A stretch of 64,000 nt of DNA. It comes from Stappia sp. ES.058. Its GTDB lineage: Bacteria > Pseudomonadota > Alphaproteobacteria > Rhizobiales > Stappiaceae. The stretch spans positions 992,001 to 1,056,000 of the forward strand of contig NZ_LT629784.1 in the NCBI RefSeq assembly GCF_900105595.1, in the 5' to 3' direction. Numbering within the stretch: position 1 is the first letter of the stretch; every line of letters starts with the position of its first letter. The position numbers and the translations under genes are program-made. This document shows positions 46,456-56,523 of the stretch, one piece after another. The notes beneath the pieces were generated by a model. The model did no database searches, was not told the DNA's origin, and saw only the letters and a list, made by a program, of their open reading frames with translations.

Positions 46456-47802
46456 GTGGATCAAAGTATCCGTTCGGTCGCGCCCGGCGTCTCTCATGCG
46501 TCGCCGTCGGGGCGCCTGACCGTTCTCGACGCCCTGCGCGGCCTTGCCGCCCTCGGCATTTTGTGGCGGAACATCTTCGTGTTCGGCATGCCCGCGGTTG
46601 CATTCGCGCTTCCCGAGGAATGGGGATTGTCGACTGACGCCAATTTGGCGAGTTGGCTGTTTGTCGTCATTTTTGTCGATGGCACGATGCGTGGATTGTT
46701 TTCTCTTCTTTTTGGTGCGACGGCGATCCTGATCATGGAAAAATACGCGGTGCGGCCGGGAGGGCTCGCCGCTGCCGATCTCTATTTTCGCCGCCTGATG
46801 TGGCTGATCGTCTTCGGCCTGATCCATGGCTATCTTTTGCTTTGGCCTCACGACGTCCTCTACGTCTATGGGGTCATCGGCATGTTCCTGTTCGTGTTCC
46901 GCAATCTGTCCGGCCGTTGGCTTTTGGTGATCGCTCTCGTGATCTTCGCCGTGTCCTCGCTCAAGGACGGGACCGGCTGGAGCCTGGCCGAAGATTCCAT
47001 GAATGCGCTGGACGCAAAGCAATTTCTGGAAGCGGCGGAGCCTCCATCCGGCGGGGAGGGCGGACCGGCGGGGGCGCCGTCCCTGGATGAGGAGGAGATC
47101 GCCGGCAAGTCCGCCGAGGTCGACCGGACCATGCTGGAGGATGTGGAGCAATACGCGCTTTATGAGATCGGGGAACACCTGCAGGGCTACGCCGGTCTCC
47201 TGCGCACCATGGCGCTTCAGACCTTCGAGGAGCAGACCTCGATCATGGTGTCCGACCACCTGCTGGATGTCGGCGCGATGATGTTTTTCGGCATGGCCCT
47301 GTTTCGGCTGGGCGCTCTTTCAGGTCGCTGGTCGACGCCCGCATACGCTGGAATGGCGGTCGGAGGGCTCGGCATCGGCGTTCTGCTCGGGTTCGGCATT
47401 CATGGTGCCACCGCACTGGCCGGCCTGGAGGATTTCTCCGTCGGCACCGCGGACGCCTATCTTTACAATGCCCGCCGTCTGGCGTTGTGTCTCGGCCTGA
47501 TCGGGCTGCTCCATGTTATGGCAAAAGGCCGTCCGACACACGGCGTGATCCGGGTGCTTTCGGTGGTCGGGCGCATGCCACTCTCGGTTTATGTCAGCCA
47601 GACGATCCTCTGTGTGACCGTGTTTTATGGTGTCGGCTTTAGCCAGTTCGGCACGCTCGAGCATCATCAACTGCTGCTGCTTGCCCTGGCCATCAATGCG
47701 GTCCAGATCGTCACATCCCTTGTTTGGCTGCGCCACTGGCGCCAGGGACCGCTTGAGGCCTTGCTCCGCCGCCTTGTTGAGGGTCGAGCGCGGACCACCT
47801 GA
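46456..47802 (+). CDS. DUF418-type integral membrane protein
   Basis: A 448-residue polytopic protein with about eight to ten hydrophobic helices and the family's N-terminal LDALRGLAALGILWRN motif (heparan-alpha-glucosaminide acetyltransferase/YeiB superfamily). The C-terminal DUF418 domain holds the usual GRMPLSVYVSQ. The central loop (about residues 190-250) is charged and proline-rich. Function unknown for this family; acyl transfer to a membrane substrate is possible. Start at GTG 46456 is one of several in-frame options. Confidence 0.85.
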   Translation: MDQSIRSVAPGVSHASPSGRLTVLDALRGLAALGILWRNIFVFGMPAVAFALPEEWGLSTDANLASWLFVVIFVDGTMRGLFSLLFGATAILIMEKYAVRPGGLAAADLYFRRLMWLIVFGLIHGYLLLWPHDVLYVYGVIGMFLFVFRNLSGRWLLVIALVIFAVSSLKDGTGWSLAEDSMNALDAKQFLEAAEPPSGGEGGPAGAPSLDEEEIAGKSAEVDRTMLEDVEQYALYEIGEHLQGYAGLLRTMALQTFEEQTSIMVSDHLLDVGAMMFFGMALFRLGALSGRWSTPAYAGMAVGGLGIGVLLGFGIHGATALAGLEDFSVGTADAYLYNARRLALCLGLIGLLHVMAKGRPTHGVIRVLSVVGRMPLSVYVSQTILCVTVFYGVGFSQFGTLEHHQLLLLALAINAVQIVTSLVWLRHWRQGPLEALLRRLVEGRARTT

Positions 47803-47899
47803 GATCCGGGGTCTGGCCATTGTGATGTGACCGTGCGAATCTACCCTTGTTGATCATGGGCATCGCTTTCGGCGATGCGCGGCGAGGAAAGGATTGCGG

Positions 47900-48727
47900 G
47901 TGCGGTGGTTCAAGGCTTCAATTTCGCGTTCGCAAGAGAACACCGGATTGCGGACGCGCTCGTCTGGCGCATGCCGGTTGGTCGCGTTTGTCGCCGCAGG
48001 CGTGTCGACTGTTGTGATGCCGATGTCTGCGATGGCCTGTCCGCTTGCGCTGGTACTCGCGATCGATGTGTCTTCCAGTGTGGATGCGAGCGATTATCGC
48101 CTGCAAATGCGGGGCCTGGTCACGGCCTTCGAGGATCGGGAGGTCGTTGACGCAATTGTTTCCAACGGTGGGGTTCTGGTGAATGCGTTCGAATGGAGCG
48201 GGCGCAACAAGCAGGTTCCTATTGCCGATTGGACGTGGCTCGATACGCCGGCGTCGGTGCAGGCGTTTGCCACGCGCCTGGCCGGGACGTCGCGAAGCTT
48301 CTACCGCTTTCCGACGGCCTTGGGGTATGCGCTCGGGCATGCCGCCATTCAGCTTGGCCGCGCGCCGCGCGCGTGTGCCCGTCAGGTTGTCGACGTGTCC
48401 GGCGACGGGGTGAACAACGAAGGCTTTCCACCGGTAAATGCCTATCGCGCCTTCGACTATTCGCGCACGACGGTCAATGGTCTCGTGATCAAGGGCGCGG
48501 ACCCCGATCCGGAAGCCTACTATCTGGAGACCGTGATACGTGGACCTGGCGCCTTTGTCGAAACGGCGGACGGGTTCTCCGACTATGGCAAGGCGATGAA
48601 ACGCAAGCTGCTGCGCGAGATCGCCGGAAATGCCTTCGCCGCGAATCTGGATGCCGAACCGCTGTCCGCTCATCCGGGGCAGCGCCGATTGGCCTATCGG
48701 CAGTTGCGCCGCGAGGATGCGCCGTAG
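47900..48727 (+). CDS. DUF1194 secreted protein with von Willebrand A domain
   Basis: A 275-residue exported protein. After a signal-like region (about residues 28-48) comes LVLAIDVSSSVDASDY, the metal-binding DxSxS motif of a vWA domain, and the VDVSGDGVNNEG motif of the DUF1194 family. Family members are found in alphaproteobacteria; function not established. A TTG at 47894 is an alternative start. Its 3' end overlaps the convergent glycine-rich gene by 34 bases. Confidence 0.85.
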   Translation: MRWFKASISRSQENTGLRTRSSGACRLVAFVAAGVSTVVMPMSAMACPLALVLAIDVSSSVDASDYRLQMRGLVTAFEDREVVDAIVSNGGVLVNAFEWSGRNKQVPIADWTWLDTPASVQAFATRLAGTSRSFYRFPTALGYALGHAAIQLGRAPRACARQVVDVSGDGVNNEGFPPVNAYRAFDYSRTTVNGLVIKGADPDPEAYYLETVIRGPGAFVETADGFSDYGKAMKRKLLREIAGNAFAANLDAEPLSAHPGQRRLAYRQLRREDAP

Positions 48728-49200
48728 AGACCGCCCTGTCCGGAGCCGGTGACGACGCCCGTTGACGGGGGGCATCGGCTGTCTGGCAGACCTGGCATCG
48801 GCTGACCGGAGATGCAGGCGGTGTAGGCGGCATCGAAACTGCGCTGCCAGTCGTCGAGTTTCGGCGCATTAAGCGCGTTGAGTGTTGCGAGGCCGCCGCC
48901 CAGCCGGGCACCGCGTCGTGCGCCTCGCACGCTCCAGCCCCCCGGGGCCGGGCCCGGGCCGGCGAGCCCGCCGATGGTTGCACCGTCGATCGCTGCGGCC
49001 GCCACGTCCTCGCCATTGACGCCGCGCGGGGTCGCTTGATCCGCATGGGCTGCCGCCTGGAGCGAACACGCATCCGGTTCGGGACCGGAATCGGCAAGCC
49101 CGGCAGGCGGGCCGGCAAGAACCATCGCGATGGCGAGGAGGCCGCAGCGTGGCACGGCGCCGCGGGCAGTGCGTTGCAGCATGACGGGGATGTCGATCAT
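48694..49200 (-). CDS. Secreted glycine-rich small protein, function unknown
   Basis: A 168-residue protein with an N-terminal signal-like segment (about residues 18-38, ending PAGLA) and a central glycine/alanine-rich stretch (AIDGATIGGLAGPGPAPGG) resembling a glycine-zipper. Two late cysteines may form a disulfide. No family is recognised. It is convergent with the DUF1194 gene. Codon bias supports it as real, but function is unknown. Confidence 0.5.
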   Translation of the reverse strand: MIDIPVMLQRTARGAVPRCGLLAIAMVLAGPPAGLADSGPEPDACSLQAAAHADQATPRGVNGEDVAAAAIDGATIGGLAGPGPAPGGWSVRGARRGARLGGGLATLNALNAPKLDDWQRSFDAAYTACISGQPMPGLPDSRCPPSTGVVTGSGQGGLYGASSRRNCR

Positions 49201-49446
49201 GGCAGTTTCCTCTCGCTCTCGTCGTCCGGCGACCGGCCTGTCACTGGCGAGGCCGATGGCCACAGTGTGCCCCTGCATCGGGGCATTGGCGTGGCGTTGA
49301 TCGCGCCCGAGCAACCGTTCGCGCGATGCCGGCGGTTGTCGCGCGGTACGGACCGGCCGGCGCGATTTCTCCGCAAGCCTATTCGGATTTTCCCTTCCGC
49401 ATGCTTAACTTGCGTTCGCCGCGCAAGAATGGGCTTCACACCGGAG

Positions 49447-49466
49447 ATATTTTAGGTCTAAAATAT
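49447..49466. promoter_or_regulatory. MarR-type operator upstream of the amino-acid-type ABC importer
   Basis: ATATTTTAG-GT-CTAAAATAT is a perfect nine-base inverted repeat around two bases, 121 bases before the binding protein start, in an otherwise plain 386-base gap. Nearly the same site lies between the divergent aromatic-CoA genes (62491-62510), which encode a MarR regulator. Both are preceded by GGAG. Confidence 0.65.
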
Positions 49467-49586
49467 TTCCATCCGCCGGAAGAGCGGTAAGCCGTTCCAG
49501 ACGCGGCGTCAGAGGACGACAGACACCATTCAAAGGACTGCTGCCGAGGTTGTTGTGGCGTGTGGCGGGCCTGAGGGGAGAGACCA

Positions 49587-50753
49587 ATGAAACGTATCAT
49601 GACTGCCGCGGTCGCCGCGGCCGCCGTGGGCCTGTGCGGTGCCGCGGCGCAGGCGGAAAGCCTGAAGATCGGATTCCTCGCCACGTTGTCGGGTCCGCCG
49701 GCGGTGCTGGGCCAGCACATGCGCGACGGCTTTCTGCTTGGCGTCAAGCAGGCCGGCGGCAAGCTTGGCGGCCTCGACACCGAGGTGATCGTGGTCGACG
49801 ACGAGCTCAAGCCGGACGGTGCTTTGACAAAGGTACGCGGGCTTCTGGAGCGCGACGAGGTCGACATGATGGCCGGTGTCGTCTTCTCCAACGTGATGAT
49901 GGCCGTCTACAAGCCGATCATCGACAGCGAGACAATTTTCGTCGGCGCGAATGCCGGTCCCTCACCGATCGCGGGGCGCGCCTGTTCGCCGTATTTCTTC
50001 ACCACGTCCTACCAGAACGATCAGAACCATGAGGCGATGGGAAAATACGCCGAGGACGCGGGTTACAAGCGCATGATCGTCATGGCGCCGAACTATCAGG
50101 CGGGCAAGGATTCGATCGCCGGCTTCAAGCGTCATTTCAAGGGCGAGATCGTCGACGAACTTTACACCAAGCTCGGCCAGCTTGACTTTTCCTCGGAGAT
50201 CACGCGCATCGCGGCCGCCAAGCCCGACGCGATCTTCACCTTCATGCCGGGCGGCATGGGCGTGAATCTGGTCAAGCAGTACAAGCAGGCGGGTCTTGCG
50301 GGCCAGATCCCCTTCCTGTCCGCGTTCACCGTTGACGAGACGACGCTGCCTGCGACCAAGGATGCGGCGCTCGGTCTTCAGGGCGGCGCGCAGTGGGCCC
50401 CGAACATCGACAACGCGGCCAACAAGGCATTTGTCGAGGCGTTTGAAGTCGAATACGGCTATCCGCCGGCAACCTATGCCGCGCAGGGCTACGATGCGGC
50501 CCGCCTCATCGATGCAGCCCTGGCCAAGGCCGGCGGCACAGGCGACAAGCAGGCTCTCATGGCCGCACTGAAGGAGGCTCCCTTCGACAGCGTGCGCGGT
50601 GATTTCTCCTACAACACCAACAATTTTCCGATCCAGGACGTCTATGTCGTCGAGGCGGTGAAGCGCGACGACGGCAAATACGTCACCCAGACGGTCGAGA
50701 AGGTGTTCGAGGACAAGGTCGATGCCTATGTCGAGCAGTGCCGGATGAACTGA
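49587..50753 (+). CDS. Branched-chain amino acid/aromatic acid type ABC binding protein
   Basis: A 388-residue periplasmic binding protein (family 6, LivJ-like). Signal peptide 1-23 (ending AAAQA), then the conserved KIGFLATLSGPPAVLGQHMRDG opening and a C-terminal lobe with PPATYAAQGYDAARL. It heads a complete importer with two permeases and two ATPases. The operator upstream also sits in the aromatic-CoA cluster, so the natural substrate may be an aromatic acid rather than leucine; that is inference. Confidence 0.92.
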   Translation: MKRIMTAAVAAAAVGLCGAAAQAESLKIGFLATLSGPPAVLGQHMRDGFLLGVKQAGGKLGGLDTEVIVVDDELKPDGALTKVRGLLERDEVDMMAGVVFSNVMMAVYKPIIDSETIFVGANAGPSPIAGRACSPYFFTTSYQNDQNHEAMGKYAEDAGYKRMIVMAPNYQAGKDSIAGFKRHFKGEIVDELYTKLGQLDFSSEITRIAAAKPDAIFTFMPGGMGVNLVKQYKQAGLAGQIPFLSAFTVDETTLPATKDAALGLQGGAQWAPNIDNAANKAFVEAFEVEYGYPPATYAAQGYDAARLIDAALAKAGGTGDKQALMAALKEAPFDSVRGDFSYNTNNFPIQDVYVVEAVKRDDGKYVTQTVEKVFEDKVDAYVEQCRMN

Positions 50754-50844
50754 CGACCATTCGTCTGCCGGCCCGAGCGGCACGCCCGGGCCGGTCATTC
50801 CCCTGTTTCCCCCGCAGTCATGCGCAACCAACGAGGTCGGACCG

Positions 50845-51768
50845 TTGAGCGCCACCCTGTTTGCCGTCCAGACGCTGAACGGTTTGCAACTCGGCATCCT
50901 GCTGTTTCTGATCGCCGCCGGGCTGACGCTCGTCTTCGGCGTAATGGACTTCATCAATCTCGCGCACGGTGTCCAATACATGCTCGGCGCTTATCTCGCG
51001 GTGACCGGATACAGCCTGACGGGGACGTTCTGGGGCGCGATGCTGATTGCGCTCGTCGGCGCGCTGATTGTCGGACTGGTACTGGAGGTATTGGTGTTCC
51101 GGCATCTCTACGATCGCGACCATCTCGACCAGGTGCTGGCGACCTTCGGTGTTATCCTGTTTCTCAATGAGGCGGTGAAGGTGATCTGGGGCTCCGCTCC
51201 CCTGGCATTGCCGATGCCCGATCTCCTCTCCGGCTCCATCGAGATCATGGACGGTCTGTTGTACCCGGTCTATCGCATCGCTCTGATCGTCGCCGGACTT
51301 GCCGTTGCCGTGCTGTTGTATGTGCTTGTGAGCAAGACCCGCGCCGGCATGCTGGTGCGGGCAGGCGCGACAAATGCCCCGATGGTGTCCGCCCTGGGGG
51401 TGGATATCCGACGCCTCTTCATGCTCGTTTTCGGCTTTGGCACCATGCTTGCGGGTTTCGCCGGCATTCTCGCGGCGCCCATTCTGGTTGTGGAGCCGGG
51501 CATGGGCGACAATCTGCTGATCCTCGCCTTCGTGGTGATTGTGATTGGCGGCATCGGTTCGATCCGCGGCGCATTTCTGGCCGCGCTCATTGTCGGTCTG
51601 GTCGACACGCTGGGACGCGGCTTCGCCACCGACATCGCCAAGCTTCTGCTGTCGCCGTCGGCCGCCAATGATGTCGGGCCGGCCATTGCGTCGATGCTGA
51701 TCTACATCCTGATGGCGGGCGTCCTCTTCTTCCGGCCGACCGGCCTGTTTCCGGCGCGTGGCGGGTGA
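50845..51768 (+). CDS. ABC importer permease, LivH-like
   Basis: A 307-residue permease with about eight predicted helices and the LivH motif VFGVMDFINLAHGVQYMLGAY. It has an unusual TTG start at 50845; no ATG or GTG fits better before the first helix. It pairs with the next gene in the membrane. The 91 bases after the binding protein hold no other feature. Confidence 0.9.
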   Translation: MSATLFAVQTLNGLQLGILLFLIAAGLTLVFGVMDFINLAHGVQYMLGAYLAVTGYSLTGTFWGAMLIALVGALIVGLVLEVLVFRHLYDRDHLDQVLATFGVILFLNEAVKVIWGSAPLALPMPDLLSGSIEIMDGLLYPVYRIALIVAGLAVAVLLYVLVSKTRAGMLVRAGATNAPMVSALGVDIRRLFMLVFGFGTMLAGFAGILAAPILVVEPGMGDNLLILAFVVIVIGGIGSIRGAFLAALIVGLVDTLGRGFATDIAKLLLSPSAANDVGPAIASMLIYILMAGVLFFRPTGLFPARGG

Positions 51769-52730
51769 CCCTCATGACCATGTCGTCCCGCATCTCCCGC
51801 GAACTCCTCGGCGCCGCGATCCTTTTTGCGCTCTTTGCAGCCCTTCCCGTTGCCGCCGATGCCATGGACGACACGTTCATCGTCTTCTTCACCATTCGCA
51901 TCATGGTGTTTGCCATTGCCGCCGTCAGCCTGTCGCTGATCCTGGGACATGGCGCGATGGTGAGTTTCGGCCACGCTGCCTATCTCGGGCTTGGCGCCTA
52001 TTCGGTCGCGATCCTCGCCGAACACGGGATCTGGGACGTGACCGTGTCGCTTCCCGTCACACTTGCCGTCTGCGGCCTGTTCGCGCTGGTCACGGGCGCC
52101 ATCAGCCTGAAGACGCGCGGCGTCTATTTCATCATGATCACATTGGCCTTCGGGCAGATGGCCTATTATACGGCGACTTCGCTGTCCGCCTATGGAGGCG
52201 ACGACGGGTTGACGATGTGGGGACGCACCGAACTCCTCGGATCGACGGCGCTGGGCGACCGCACGGTGTTTTACTATGTCGTGCTTGGATGCCTGATTGT
52301 GTCCTATCTGATCGCGCGCATGATAGTCGCCTCACGCTTCGGGCGGGTGCTGCAGGGCGCGAAGCAAAGCGAGATGCGTCTGCGCGCCGTTGGCATAGAT
52401 CCCTATGCCTACCGGCTTGTCGCCTATGTCATCGCCGGGATGATGGCCGGCCTGGCCGGAGCGCTTCTTGCCAATGCGGCCGAGTTTGTCTCGCCTGCCT
52501 ACATGTCCTGGCACCGCTCGGGCGAACTCATCGTGATGGTGGTGCTTGGCGGCCTTGGGTCGCTGCTTGGCGCGATCGTGGGCGCGACAAGCTTCCTCAT
52601 CCTGGAGGAGGTGCTGTCGCATATCACCCAGCACTGGCGGTTGATCTTCGGTCCCTTCCTCGTGCTCGTCGTGCTGTTCGGGCGGGGCGGTCTCATCTCG
52701 CTCTTGCCGGGAGGGCGCAAGCATGACTGA
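51765..52730 (+). CDS. ABC importer permease, LivM-like
   Basis: A 321-residue permease with the LivM signature LSLILGHGAMVSFGHAAYLGLGAY and GRVLQGAKQSEMRLRAVGIDPY, the ATPase-contacting loop. It starts at a GTG overlapping the LivH stop by four bases and overlaps livG by eight bases. An alternative ATG at 51774 is in frame. Confidence 0.92.
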   Translation: MTLMTMSSRISRELLGAAILFALFAALPVAADAMDDTFIVFFTIRIMVFAIAAVSLSLILGHGAMVSFGHAAYLGLGAYSVAILAEHGIWDVTVSLPVTLAVCGLFALVTGAISLKTRGVYFIMITLAFGQMAYYTATSLSAYGGDDGLTMWGRTELLGSTALGDRTVFYYVVLGCLIVSYLIARMIVASRFGRVLQGAKQSEMRLRAVGIDPYAYRLVAYVIAGMMAGLAGALLANAAEFVSPAYMSWHRSGELIVMVVLGGLGSLLGAIVGATSFLILEEVLSHITQHWRLIFGPFLVLVVLFGRGGLISLLPGGRKHD

Positions 52731-53478
52731 GCCGATCCTGCAGCTTGATGATCTGAGCAAGGCCTATGGTGCGCTTCAGGTCACAAACCATGTCAGTCTT
52801 GATGTGCGGCCCGGCGAAATTCATGCGGTAATCGGACCGAACGGTGCCGGCAAGACGACGCTGATCGGCCAGATCTCGGGATCTCTTTCGCCCGACAGCG
52901 GGCGCATCCGCTTTGACGGGGTGGATATCACGGCCCTGCCGATGCACGCCCGCGCCCGTGCGGGTCTTGCGCGGTCCTTTCAGATCACGGAGATCCTGCC
53001 GGCCTTTACCACGCGCGAGAATGTGGCGCTCGCGCTTCAGGCGCGCGACGGGCATTCCTTTCGCTTCTTTCGCAACGTGTCGCGCGATTCCGGTCTGAAC
53101 GCCCGCGCCGACGCCTGCCTTGCCGAACTCGGCCTTGAGGCGCGCGCGGCTGTGCCGGCCGGGACGCTGTCTCATGGCGAAAAGCGGGCTCTGGAGCTCG
53201 CCATCGCGATGGCGTGTCAGCCGAAACTCTTGCTGCTTGATGAGCCGATGGCGGGCACCGGTCGCGAGGAAACCGACCGTCTCGTCGAGGTGCTGCGGGC
53301 GCTTAAGGGCCGCTACGCCATGCTCTTGGTCGAGCACGACATGAGCGCGGTTTTCGCGCTGGCCGACCGGATTTCCGTGCTCGTCTATGGCGAGATCGTT
53401 GCCACCGGCGCGCCGGAGGAGATTCGCGATGACCCGCGCGTGCGCGAAGCCTATCTCGGCGAGGAGGCGGTGATATGA
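52723..53478 (+). CDS. ABC importer ATPase, LivG-like
   Basis: A 251-residue ATPase with Walker A GPNGAGKTT, LSHGEKRALELAIAMA signature, Walker B LLLLDEPMAG and the H-loop in VEHDM. LSHGEKR matches the LivG subgroup. Four-base overlap with the next ATPase. Confidence 0.93.
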   Translation: MTEPILQLDDLSKAYGALQVTNHVSLDVRPGEIHAVIGPNGAGKTTLIGQISGSLSPDSGRIRFDGVDITALPMHARARAGLARSFQITEILPAFTTRENVALALQARDGHSFRFFRNVSRDSGLNARADACLAELGLEARAAVPAGTLSHGEKRALELAIAMACQPKLLLLDEPMAGTGREETDRLVEVLRALKGRYAMLLVEHDMSAVFALADRISVLVYGEIVATGAPEEIRDDPRVREAYLGEEAVI

Positions 53479-54185
53479 GCGTCTTGCTGGAGGTCGAGGG
53501 GCTCGAAGCGTCCTATGGGGCGGCCAAGGTTCTGTTCGGAATGGATTTCGCCGTTTCGGCCGGCAAGGTCGTCACGCTCATGGGCCGCAACGGCATGGGC
53601 AAGACGACGACGATCCGTGCGCTTCTCGGCATGATCGCATCCGATGCCGGGCGGATCGTCTTCGATGGGACCGAGATGACCGGTCGGCCCTCCTTCCGCG
53701 TGGCGCAGGCGGGGCTTGGGCTGGTGCCGGAAGGCCGCCAGATTTTCTCCTCGCTCAGCGTCGAGGAAAACCTGATCGCCACCAGCGCCAACCGTCATGG
53801 CGCGACGCCCGGCTGGTCGCTTGAGCGGGTCTATGAGTTCTTCCCGCGCCTGCGTGAACGCCGGCTGAACATGGGCAACCAGCTTTCCGGTGGCGAACAG
53901 CAGATGCTGGCCATCGGCCGCGCATTGATGACAAACCCCAAGCTCCTGATCCTCGACGAGGCGACGGAAGGGCTTGCCCCGCTGGTGCGCGCCGAGATCT
54001 GGGCCTGCCTCGAGCGCCTCAAGGGCGAGGGGCAGTCGATCCTCGTCGTCGACAAGAATGTCGACGCGCTGGAAAAGCTCGCCGACGCCCATGTGGTGGT
54101 GGAAAAGGGGCAGGTGGTGTGGTCGGGCACGAGCGCCGAGCTCGCAGCCGATCCGACGGTTCGGGAGCGCTATTTGAGCGTTTGA
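53475..54185 (+). CDS. ABC importer ATPase, LivF-like
   Basis: A 236-residue ATPase with Walker A GRNGMGKTT, the LivF-type GLGLVPEGRQIFSSLSVEENL segment, signature LSGGEQQMLAIGRALM and Walker B LLILDEATEGLAP. The H-loop position reads VVDKNVDAL, where most ATPases have a histidine, as is usual in some LivF proteins. Last gene of the importer. Confidence 0.93.
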   Translation: MSVLLEVEGLEASYGAAKVLFGMDFAVSAGKVVTLMGRNGMGKTTTIRALLGMIASDAGRIVFDGTEMTGRPSFRVAQAGLGLVPEGRQIFSSLSVEENLIATSANRHGATPGWSLERVYEFFPRLRERRLNMGNQLSGGEQQMLAIGRALMTNPKLLILDEATEGLAPLVRAEIWACLERLKGEGQSILVVDKNVDALEKLADAHVVVEKGQVVWSGTSAELAADPTVRERYLSV

Positions 54186-54300
54186 GGTACAAGAGGCCGC
54201 GGCGCTGTTGCAGATCCGCGTCCGCTTTTCCTTGCCCTTGGATGTTGGACCATTTACTCGTCATTTCCACTAATAGTCATACGAACCGACAGGGGCGAGC

Positions 54301-56145
54301 ATGCCGACTTACCGCTCAAGAACCACGACCCATGGACGCAACATGGCGGGCGCGCGCGGGCTTTGGCGCGCTACCGGTATGAAGGACGGCGATTTCGGCA
54401 AGCCGATCATCGCGGTGGTGAATTCCTTCACCCAGTTCGTTCCGGGCCACGTGCACCTCAAGGACCTCGGCCAGCTTGTGGCGCGCGAGATCGAGGCCGC
54501 CGGCGGTGTGGCCAAGGAGTTCAACACCATCGCGGTCGATGACGGCATCGCCATGGGCCATGACGGCATGCTCTATTCGTTGCCCTCGCGCGAGATCATC
54601 GCTGACAGCGTGGAATACATGGTCAACGCCCATTGCGCCGACGCGATGGTCTGCATTTCCAACTGCGACAAGATCACGCCGGGCATGCTGATGGCTGCGA
54701 TGCGGCTGAACATCCCGGTCGTCTTCGTCTCCGGCGGCCCGATGGAAGCAGGCAAGGTCAAGCTTGCCGACGGGACGGAGCGCGCGCTCGATCTGGTCGA
54801 CGCGATGGTCGCTGCCGCCGACGACAGCATGTCGGACGAGGACGTCGCGGCAATCGAGCGGTCCGCCTGCCCGACCTGCGGGTCGTGCTCGGGCATGTTC
54901 ACCGCCAATTCGATGAACTGCCTGACCGAGGCGCTCGGTCTGGCGTTGCCGGGCAATGGCTCGACGCTGGCCACCCACGCTGATCGCCGCCGCCTCTTCG
55001 TCGAGGCCGGGCATCTGGTGGTCGACGTGGCCCGGCGCCACTACGAGCAGAATGACCACAGCGTGTTGCCCCGCAACATTGCCAACCGACAGGCGTTCCA
55101 CAACGCCATGGCGCTCGACATCGCCATGGGCGGCTCGACCAACACGGTGCTGCACCTGCTGGCCGCCGCGCGCGAGGGCGAGGTCGATTTCACCATGTCC
55201 GACATCGACAAGCTGTCGCGCAAGGTGCCGGTCCTGTGCAAGGTCGCGCCCTCGGTGCCCGACGTCCATATGGAAGACATCCACCGTGCCGGCGGCATCA
55301 TGGGAATTCTCGGAGAACTCGACCGCGCCGGACTGATCGACACGTCGCTGCCGATGGTGCACAGCGAGAGCGTCGGGCACGCCCTCGACCAATGGGACAT
55401 CAAGCGCACCGACAGCGAGAGCGCGCGCGACTTCTTCCGCGCGGGCCCGGCCGGCATTCCCTCGCAGACCGCGTTCTCGCAGGATTGCCGCTACGACAGT
55501 GTCGACGACGACCGCGCGAACGGTATCATTCGTGCGAAGGAACACGCCTTCTCGCAGGATGGCGGCCTGGCGGTGCTCTACGGCAACATCGCGCACGACG
55601 GTTGCATCGTGAAGACGGCCGGCGTCGACGAGTCCATCCTGAAGTTCACCGGGCGCGTGCGCATCTTCGAAAGCCAGGACAGCGCCGTCAGCGCGATCCT
55701 GACCAACAAGGTGGAAGCCGGCGACGTCGTGCTGATCCGCTACGAGGGGCCGCGCGGCGGACCCGGCATGCAGGAAATGCTCTATCCAACGAGCTACCTG
55801 AAATCCAAGGGTTTGGGGAAATCCTGCGCACTGGTCACCGACGGTCGTTTTTCCGGCGGCACCTCGGGTCTGTCCATCGGCCACGTTTCGCCGGAAGCGG
55901 CGGAAGGCGGGGCGATCGGGCTGGCGCGCGAAGGCGATCGGCTTGAGATCGACATCCCCAATCGCGCGATCAATCTGGCAATCTCCGATGAGGAAATGGA
56001 GAGCCGGCGCACCGAAATGGAAGCCAAGGGTCCGAATGCCTGGAAGCCGCAGGAAAAGCGCACCCGCAAGATCACCACGGCGCTCAAGGCCTATGCGCTG
56101 TTGACGACCTCGGCGGCGGAAGGTGCGGTGCGCCGGGTCGATTGA
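54301..56145 (+). CDS. ilvD: Dihydroxy-acid dehydratase
   Basis: A 614-residue iron-sulfur enzyme of isoleucine/valine biosynthesis, converting 2,3-dihydroxy-acids to 2-keto-acids. Cluster-related cysteines lie in [12 protein letters not shown] and [16 protein letters not shown]; the active-site region includes [18 protein letters not shown]. Length is that of the long (E. coli type) IlvD. A clear terminator follows it. Confidence 0.96.
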   Translation: MPTYRSRTTTHGRNMAGARGLWRATGMKDGDFGKPIIAVVNSFTQFVPGHVHLKDLGQLVAREIEAAGGVAKEFNTIAVDDGIAMGHDGMLYSLPSREIIADSVEYMVNAHCADAMVCISNCDKITPGMLMAAMRLNIPVVFVSGGPMEAGKVKLADGTERALDLVDAMVAAADDSMSDEDVAAIERSACPTCGSCSGMFTANSMNCLTEALGLALPGNGSTLATHADRRRLFVEAGHLVVDVARRHYEQNDHSVLPRNIANRQAFHNAMALDIAMGGSTNTVLHLLAAAREGEVDFTMSDIDKLSRKVPVLCKVAPSVPDVHMEDIHRAGGIMGILGELDRAGLIDTSLPMVHSESVGHALDQWDIKRTDSESARDFFRAGPAGIPSQTAFSQDCRYDSVDDDRANGIIRAKEHAFSQDGGLAVLYGNIAHDGCIVKTAGVDESILKFTGRVRIFESQDSAVSAILTNKVEAGDVVLIRYEGPRGGPGMQEMLYPTSYLKSKGLGKSCALVTDGRFSGGTSGLSIGHVSPEAAEGGAIGLAREGDRLEIDIPNRAINLAISDEEMESRRTEMEAKGPNAWKPQEKRTRKITTALKAYALLTTSAAEGAVRRVD

Positions 56146-56182
56146 GACCGGGCACGCGGCTCGATCCAGAGACGAAACGGCT

Positions 56183-56208
56183 GGCGGGTTCGGTGAACCC
56201 GCCTTTTT
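56183..56208 (+). terminator. Rho-independent terminator after ilvD
   Basis: GGCGGGTTC and GAACCCGCC form a perfect nine-pair stem with loop GGT, followed by five T. Between this and 56523 lies an AT-rich stretch (about 56320-56460) with no gene I can support; it probably holds the promoter of the chemotaxis receptor. Confidence 0.85.
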
Positions 56209-56523
56209 CCGTTCTGCTCGTCGGCACCGGCCATGTGCGCTCCGATGCCGGGACCGCCCCCTGGCGTCCGCAACTCCAAATACGCGATGATTCGCACTCC
56301 CGAGCATCGGCTCCCGGTGGGTATGGGTGTTTTTACTATAATTTTTATTGAGGAGGTTGAAGTAACTTAAGATAATAATCGGTTGTATCGCATATAAAAG
56401 CAATATTAAATTGTATTTCTGTCTGTTTAAACGATTTTTTACATTCCGGATATACGAATGACATCACCGAGCAAGCCGAATTTTGCGACGTCGTGTTGTG
56501 TGGTTCCAGAGTGGATAGGTGCG

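Noticed and set aside
54316..56403. Long minus-strand frame opposite ilvD
   Set aside because: Antisense to a confident ilvD; no domain and His/Arg/Gly-heavy composition.
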